From: Gammaproteobacteria bacterium
GTDB lineage: Bacteria; Pseudomonadota; Gammaproteobacteria; Steroidobacterales; Steroidobacteraceae
Length of the DNA: 56,233 bases
NCBI GenBank assembly: GCA_027365225.1
Contig: DAHXNV010000014.1
Coordinates: 1-56,233 of the forward strand
Direction: 5' to 3'
In this document: piece by piece, positions 52,903 through 56,233 of the stretch
Numbering within the stretch: position 1 is the first letter of the stretch
How the letters are laid out: every line of letters starts with the position of its first letter
The notes under the pieces: generated by a model
The model's input: only the letters and a program-made list of their open reading frames with translations
Told to the model about the DNA's origin: nothing
Databases searched by the model: none
Program-made: the position numbers and the translations under genes

Positions 52903-52980
52903 AAGGCGCAATACATCCACGGATTTTACAACCCTATCCGCCTGCACTCAGCACGCGGATACTTGTCACCCAACGAGTAG
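52903..52980 (+). pseudogene. C-terminal remnant of an IS3-family transposase
   Basis: 25 codons and a TAG encode ...YIHGFYNPIRLHSARGYLSPNE, the classic end of the IS3 OrfB integrase domain (YI..FYN..R.HS..GY.SP..Y/E). The rest of the gene is missing; an in-frame TAG precedes the fragment. It lies 10 bp from the ISL3-like piece on the other strand, so two elements decayed or recombined here. Confidence 0.75.
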
Positions 52981-53245
52981 GCGCGCAGAATGCAACACAT
53001 CGCTCAAGACCCGTCTAAGAGGTCCGCGGCGTAGGGAGCACTTCACGCTCGACTGGCCCCGGTGTGCGGCAGGTGTTGCATACGATAGTGGAGAGATCCT
53101 CCAGCGGAGTGCGCAAGCTGTGGGCAAGGGGTGCCGTCGGGCAGAGTGTGTGTGTGAGGACTTTCTGCAGCGGTCAGGGACGATCGAGCGACGTCGGCTG
53201 AGTGGATGTTCTGCCTCAAGCATGACGCGTCTTCGGGCCGCTCTC

Positions 53246-53283
53246 TTGACGAATTTCCTCCGCTGTATTACGATTTGTAATAC
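53246..53283 (+). promoter_or_regulatory. vapBC promoter and operator
   Basis: TTGACG (53246-53251) and TACGAT (53269-53274) are 17 bp apart. Overlapping the -10 is GTATTAC-GATTT-GTAATAC (53265-53283), a perfect 7-bp inverted repeat, the expected kind of site for autorepression by a ribbon-helix-helix antitoxin complex. GGGAGG follows, 7 bp before the ATG. Confidence 0.7.
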
Positions 53284-53297
53284 CGGGAGGGATTTCA

Positions 53298-53558
53298 ATG
53301 GCCATCCGCACGGTTCGATTCGACGAAGAGACGGAAAAGGCTTTGGAGGAAGTGCGCGCCGCGACCGGCTGGCCGATATCGGAAGTCTTGAAGCGGGGCG
53401 TAAGAGCGCTACGGGACCGAGCGCGAAACAAGCCTGCGCGCCTCCCCTACGATGTCTACAAGGAGCTCGACCTCGGCCCTGGAGGGTACGCGATCGCCTC
53501 ATCGCAAGATACGCGCGCGGGCGTTCGACTCGCTCTGAAACGCAAGCACGGGCGATGA
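53298..53558 (+). CDS. vapB: Ribbon-helix-helix antitoxin (VapB-like)
   Basis: 86 residues. The N-terminal MAIRTVRFDEETEKALEEVRAATG...SEVLKRGVRAL fits a CopG/RHH DNA-binding domain; the C-terminal half would wrap the toxin. It is translationally coupled to the PIN toxin (ATGA overlap) and has a strong ribosome binding site and its own operator. It neutralises VapC and represses the operon (family knowledge). Confidence 0.82.
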   Translation: MAIRTVRFDEETEKALEEVRAATGWPISEVLKRGVRALRDRARNKPARLPYDVYKELDLGPGGYAIASSQDTRAGVRLALKRKHGR

Positions 53559-53968
53559 TCCTGGTCGACACCGGTCCCCTCGTGGCCCTGTTCGATCCGA
53601 AGGACGAGCAACATTCCCGATGCAGGAAGACTCTGAGCTCGATACGGGAATCACTTTCTACGACGATCCCCGTACTGACCGAGGCATTCCACATACTCCA
53701 GCCTCAAAGCGCGGGCTCCGGCCGCTTGCGGGACTTCATCGCCAGGAAGGGCGCGTCCATCTGGAATTTCGATCGAGCTGCGCTATTGCGCGCGTTCGAA
53801 TTGATGGAGACCTACGCTGATCGCCCAATGGATCTCGCCGACGCTTCGATCATCGTTGCGGCCGAGCAGCTCAAGACTCTCAGGGTCTTCACCATCGACC
53901 GCAATGACTTCCAGACATACCGGGTGCGTCGTGGCCACCGATATCACCCGCTGGAGGTCATCGAGTAA
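53555..53968 (+). CDS. vapC: PIN-domain toxin ribonuclease (VapC-like)
   Basis: 137 residues from the ATG overlapping the vapB stop; the much longer open frame upstream is spurious. PIN acidic residues are present: Asp in ILVDTGPLVALFD, Glu in VLTEAFHIL, Asp in MDLADASIIVAAE and Asp in VFTIDRNDF. All four ligand positions are intact, so it should be an active Mg-dependent RNase. Such pairs travel on mobile DNA, which fits the transposon debris on one side and the tRNA scar on the other. Confidence 0.87.
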   Translation: MILVDTGPLVALFDPKDEQHSRCRKTLSSIRESLSTTIPVLTEAFHILQPQSAGSGRLRDFIARKGASIWNFDRAALLRAFELMETYADRPMDLADASIIVAAEQLKTLRVFTIDRNDFQTYRVRRGHRYHPLEVIE

Positions 53969-53986
53969 TCCCGGCCGCTCGTGGTC

Positions 53987-54009
53987 TGGCGGAGAGGGTG
54001 GGATTCGAA
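53987..54009 (-). repeat. tRNA-Ser 3'-end fragment, probable attachment-site scar
   Basis: On minus the sequence is TTCGAATCCCACCCTC followed by TCCGCCA: a T-loop, the 3' half of a T-stem, a TCTCCGCCA acceptor end with encoded CCA. The 5' half of the T-stem (GTGGG) and everything before it are absent, so this is not a functional tRNA. Integrases of islands commonly duplicate exactly this part of a tRNA gene, so it looks like an att site left by an element. Confidence 0.6.
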
Positions 54010-54211
54010 TACGTCGCTATCGCATTGATTCCTCAGGATTACGGAGCCGCCCGCCAAGCGCCATGCCGTCACTCCTTCCGTCACGGCATCAGCGCAACCT
54101 TCGAACGGATGACACAGGATGTCGTGCTGCGGGGATTGCGGAGTGGCCCTCCCCCACTACACACACGTATGTAAATTTCCTTCCAACTCACGCGTGACGG
54201 TCATAGAACCT

Positions 54212-54238
54212 CCGCAAACCCCGCAAACCCCGCAAACC
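54212..54238. repeat. Three perfect tandem copies of CCGCAAACC
   Basis: A 9-bp unit repeated without error at 54212, 54221 and 54230. It lies in non-coding DNA between the tRNA scar and the end of the next gene. It could be an iteron-like or slippage repeat; no associated replication gene is visible. Confidence 0.7.
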
Positions 54239-54257
54239 GGCCATTCGATGTTCAAAC

Positions 54258-55220
54258 TCAACGGTTTACGTTGCGGGGATCGATGCCGCGAAGCCCGCGA
54301 GAACTCCGCGGCCCCCCGCAATCCGCGCGGCCAGGCTTCGCCCAGGAAGTTTCACAGCGACTCAGCCGACCGCGCTTCGAGACAATGAGCGTGTCGTCGG
54401 TCTTGAGGGCGTTCACAAATTCTCCCAGCTCACGCCGCCCCCTCAATGCCGCCTGCCGGAAGGGCGTCGCCCCACCTGCGGGGGGATTGCAGGGCAGCCG
54501 TCTCCAGCGAGTCAGAACGACAGACCGCGGCAAGTTAAGCACGATTTGCGGATTGCCTGGCGGGCACCCTCTCCGCGTTGCGACTCGATAGGAAAAAACT
54601 GTTGTGATCTGCGCGTCTACCTGAGAATCAAAACGCCAGGTCCGAACATTTTCCAGAGCAGCGCGAGCGAAGATCCGGTCTGGCTCCCCCAGAATCTGGG
54701 TGTGCACGACTTTACCGTCTAGAATCGTCACAGAAATCCTGACGGTAGCTCGGGCCGCTGTGGCCCTATCCGGGAACTTTGGAACCTCCGCCTCCCGGAC
54801 CGCCAAATTTGGCCGAACGACAATGTCTTTAACCGCGTCGACGGCAAAAAACATTCTATTTCCGCTACCTTGAAGGGATCCTCTTACCGTCACCCAAATC
54901 CGTCGCGCCGCAGAACTGCTTGGGCGCGGCTCGATCTCGGCATTGAAAAGGTCTTCGGATCCGGGGGCCGAACCATGCAGAATTAGTGCGATGCCATGCG
55001 GGCAGTTTCCCGCCAAAATTGGCGGAGGTGCCGCTTGACTGATCACGAAATCGAGCAGACCTCTTACAACTATTGGCTTCCCAGAATACTCTCCTGGGTG
55101 CGCCACCACCGAGCATACGTCCACCGGTGTCAACCGCGGGATCCCCGCTCGACATGCCCATCCTCCGAGGACCGAAACAAGAATGACTGAGTCGGCACCT
55201 ATACGCAGCAGCACTAGCAT
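54258..55220 (-). CDS. Exported protein with TonB-like C-terminal domain and aberrant tail
   Basis: 320 residues from the ATG at 55220, which overlaps the end of the small ORF upstream. An N-terminal signal or anchor (SVILVSVLGGWAC, possible lipid-attached Cys) is followed by a domain with DVCSVVAHPGEYSGKPIVVRG and a TonB-C-like segment (ATVRISVTILDGKVVHTQ, RAALENVRTWRFDSQ, VFSYRV). After about residue 240 the sequence changes: RRELGEFVNALKTDDTLIVSKRGRLSR resembles the resolvase motif RPEL..LL.ALR.GDTLIV.K.DRLSR. The tail may therefore be a read-through into recombinase debris. No function is assigned. Confidence 0.6.
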   Translation of the reverse strand: MLVLLRIGADSVILVSVLGGWACRAGIPRLTPVDVCSVVAHPGEYSGKPIVVRGLLDFVISQAAPPPILAGNCPHGIALILHGSAPGSEDLFNAEIEPRPSSSAARRIWVTVRGSLQGSGNRMFFAVDAVKDIVVRPNLAVREAEVPKFPDRATAARATVRISVTILDGKVVHTQILGEPDRIFARAALENVRTWRFDSQVDAQITTVFSYRVATRRGCPPGNPQIVLNLPRSVVLTRWRRLPCNPPAGGATPFRQAALRGRRELGEFVNALKTDDTLIVSKRGRLSRCETSWAKPGRADCGGPRSSRGLRGIDPRNVNR

Positions 55221-55402
55221 CCACCCGTCGCGCAGTCGCGCGCGACGGCCCGCGCTACTGTCACGTCGATGAGCTTCCGATTGTACCCACCCTGACGGGA
55301 CCACGTTCCGTACCTTGTGTTGTAATTCAGTTCCTTCGCTATCTCTGCCTGAGTCCAAGCACTTCTCCGTTCGAAGCTTTCATACCCCGCCCGACCGATC
55401 AT
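55214..55402 (-). CDS. Hypothetical small protein with strong ribosome binding site
   Basis: 62 residues. GGGAGG lies 6 bp before the ATG, unusually good for this window, and the TAG stop is one base past the ATG of the next gene, so the two would be translated together. The sequence (ERRSAWTQAEIAKELNYN..., GTWSRQGGYNRKLIDVTV) matches no family I recognise; AWTQAEIAKEL looks like part of a helix-turn-helix. It could be the end of a larger decayed gene. Confidence 0.4.
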   Translation of the reverse strand: MIGRAGYESFERRSAWTQAEIAKELNYNTRYGTWSRQGGYNRKLIDVTVARAVARDCATGGC

Positions 55403-55637
55403 CGGTATCCTCCCATGCGATGGCTACGGGGTCGCCAGGAAGCGGAAAACTACGCGCCGATACCTTGCGCGCTTGAAGGTCGCGGTCCGCGCAGCATCAA
55501 GGGATCATCAACAAAATGCGACCCTTGTACATCTACTGAGATGTTATTCTTGAGTGAGCCCTAAGGGCGCATGGAATTCATCTCAGACGTGATTGCGTGA
55601 ATGTGGGTTATGCCGAAAGACTGGAAGGGGATCGAGT

Positions 55638-56233
55638 ATGCGAAGAAGAGAAGTCCTCAAATGTCTTGCCGTCGCGTCCGCTCTTCCGCTTCTATCTCAA
55701 GCGGGATTTGCCGATCCAATTGCCAGTAAAGGGCTTATTCGGCGTGTACGGCCCTCCGATCCCACCTGGCCGAAGTCAGACGAATGGGCGGTGCTGAACA
55801 AGCAGGTAGAGGGGAATCTGATTCCGGTCACCTTTCCGATCGACCTGCTCAAGAGCGCACCGGAGAGCGCTGCTGCCCAGCAGCTCAAACGGGAAATCCA
55901 CAACCCGTTTTACATCGCCGATCAGCCCGGCCTGACCGAGACGCTCGGCTGGGTCGACGCATGGGCCACGCGACCCAGCGTCTATGCTGTGGTGGCGCGC
56001 AATGCGGGCCACATCGCCGCGGCGATCGATTTCGCCCGGGATCATCGCGTGCGGCTGGTGGTGAAGGGACGGGGACACAGCTATGTTGGCGCCTCGAACG
56101 CGCCGGATTCGCTGCTGATCTGGACGCGTCATATGACCGATCTGCAGATGCATGAGGCGTTTGTTCCTCAGGGTTGCGCAGGCAAGATCGCGCCGCAGCC
56201 GGCCGTCACGATGGACGCCGGCAGCTACTGGCT
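55638..56233 (+). CDS. FAD-linked oxidase (PCMH/BBE type), Tat-exported, truncated by window end
   Basis: The first 198 codons of a gene that continues past the window. ATG at 55638 with AGGGG upstream. The start MRRREVLKCLAVASALPLL...AGFA is a twin-arginine-type signal peptide with cleavage near residue 25. Later, VYAVVARNAGHIAAAIDFARDHRVRLVVKGRGHSYVGAS matches the FAD-binding PCMH domain; the His of GRGHSY is where related oxidases attach FAD covalently. It is probably a periplasmic oxidase of sugars, alcohols or aromatics; substrate unknown. Nearby upstream DNA (55403-55637) shows no gene. Confidence 0.85.
   Translation, partial: MRRREVLKCLAVASALPLLSQAGFADPIASKGLIRRVRPSDPTWPKSDEWAVLNKQVEGNLIPVTFPIDLLKSAPESAAAQQLKREIHNPFYIADQPGLTETLGWVDAWATRPSVYAVVARNAGHIAAAIDFARDHRVRLVVKGRGHSYVGASNAPDSLLIWTRHMTDLQMHEAFVPQGCAGKIAPQPAVTMDAGSYW

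Larger units (their letters stand above)
52673..53245. other. Gene-poor stretch with transposase fragments
   Basis: Between pirin and vapB there is no intact gene. Translations show a piece of an ISL3-like transposase on minus and the end of an IS3-type transposase on plus. The remainder (52981-53245) shows no protein or RNA that I recognise. Open frames across it are broken or lack family features. Confidence 0.6.
53969..54257. other. Non-coding stretch after vapC with tRNA scar and tandem repeat
   Basis: It holds a 23-nt tRNA-Ser 3'-end fragment (53987-54009) and a three-copy 9-bp repeat (54212-54238). No convincing ORF was found. Base composition is lower in GC than the core regions. Confidence 0.5.

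Noticed and set aside
52736-53968. A 410-residue open frame ending in the VapC toxin
   Set aside because: Its first 270 codons cross transposase debris and vapB in a wrong frame; the PIN domain starts at the ATG at 53555.
53960-54060. An intact tRNA-Ser gene
   Set aside because: Only the last 23 nt match; the D-arm, anticodon arm and 5' T-stem half are absent.
1-56233. A CRISPR array or large repeat cluster
   Set aside because: No regularly spaced repeats of suitable length were seen; the only tandem array is the 27-bp one at 54212-54238.

Overview
The window is about 56 kb of high-GC bacterial chromosome. It most resembles a gammaproteobacterium of the Xanthomonadales/Nevskiales side. That placement is inferred from gene order and from several traits: a fabD-fabG-acpP-fabF-pabB-pabC-mltG-tmk-holB-pilZ string, a PabB with the PIAGT motif, MetX/MetB behind a SAM-I riboswitch, tandem exbD genes beside tonB, and an AddB-like/RecB-like nuclease pair. 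No rRNA, complete tRNA, CRISPR array or replication origin was seen.

Left edge (1-1570): a tyrosine integrase sits against the 3' end of the fab/holB operon and probably marks the edge of an integrated element lying further left. 1573-10548 (minus): one long co-oriented run for fatty acid synthesis (fabD, fabG, acpP, fabF), folate precursor synthesis (pabB, pabC), cell wall (mltG), DNA precursors and replication (tmk, holB) and a PilZ protein. 10741-16396 (plus): the gspG-H-I-J-K-L-M-N half of a type II secretion system; gspC, D, E and F are not here. 16525-23793 (minus): an alaA-type aminotransferase, then an AddB-like and an AddA-like DNA-repair nuclease/helicase. 23891-25587 (plus): etfB-etfA. 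25603-29873 (minus): tonB-exbB-exbD-exbD-TPR protein-peroxiredoxin.

30236-43020 is amino-acid biosynthesis. An aminopeptidase and ilvD lie on minus. Divergently, a leader peptide with a BCAA-rich stretch and a complete-looking attenuator precede ilvC-leuA-ilvE-leuC-leuD-leuB. Convergent to that operon are metX-metB, headed by a SAM-I riboswitch with a possible Shine-Dalgarno-sequestering platform. 43168-50605 (plus) is a full histidine operon (a TrpR-like regulator, hisG, D, C, B, H, A, F, IE), with a near-perfect 28-bp palindrome just before the regulator gene. hisF appears to start at an ATT codon. 50602-52672 holds an HxlR regulator divergent from an azoreductase, with a YodB-type operator inside the azoR promoter, followed by a pirin.

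The right end (52673-56233) is accessory. It carries transposase scraps in both orientations, a VapBC toxin-antitoxin pair with its own operator, a 23-nt tRNA-Ser 3'-end fragment, a 27-bp tandem repeat, a small ORF with a strong ribosome binding site, a protein with a TonB-like C-terminal domain whose tail resembles a piece of a serine recombinase, and the start of a Tat-exported FAD-linked oxidase that runs off the window. The most interesting content is regulatory: at least five distinct cis-acting control elements can be read directly, each next to the gene it should control. All calls come from reading the sequence; no database search was run.
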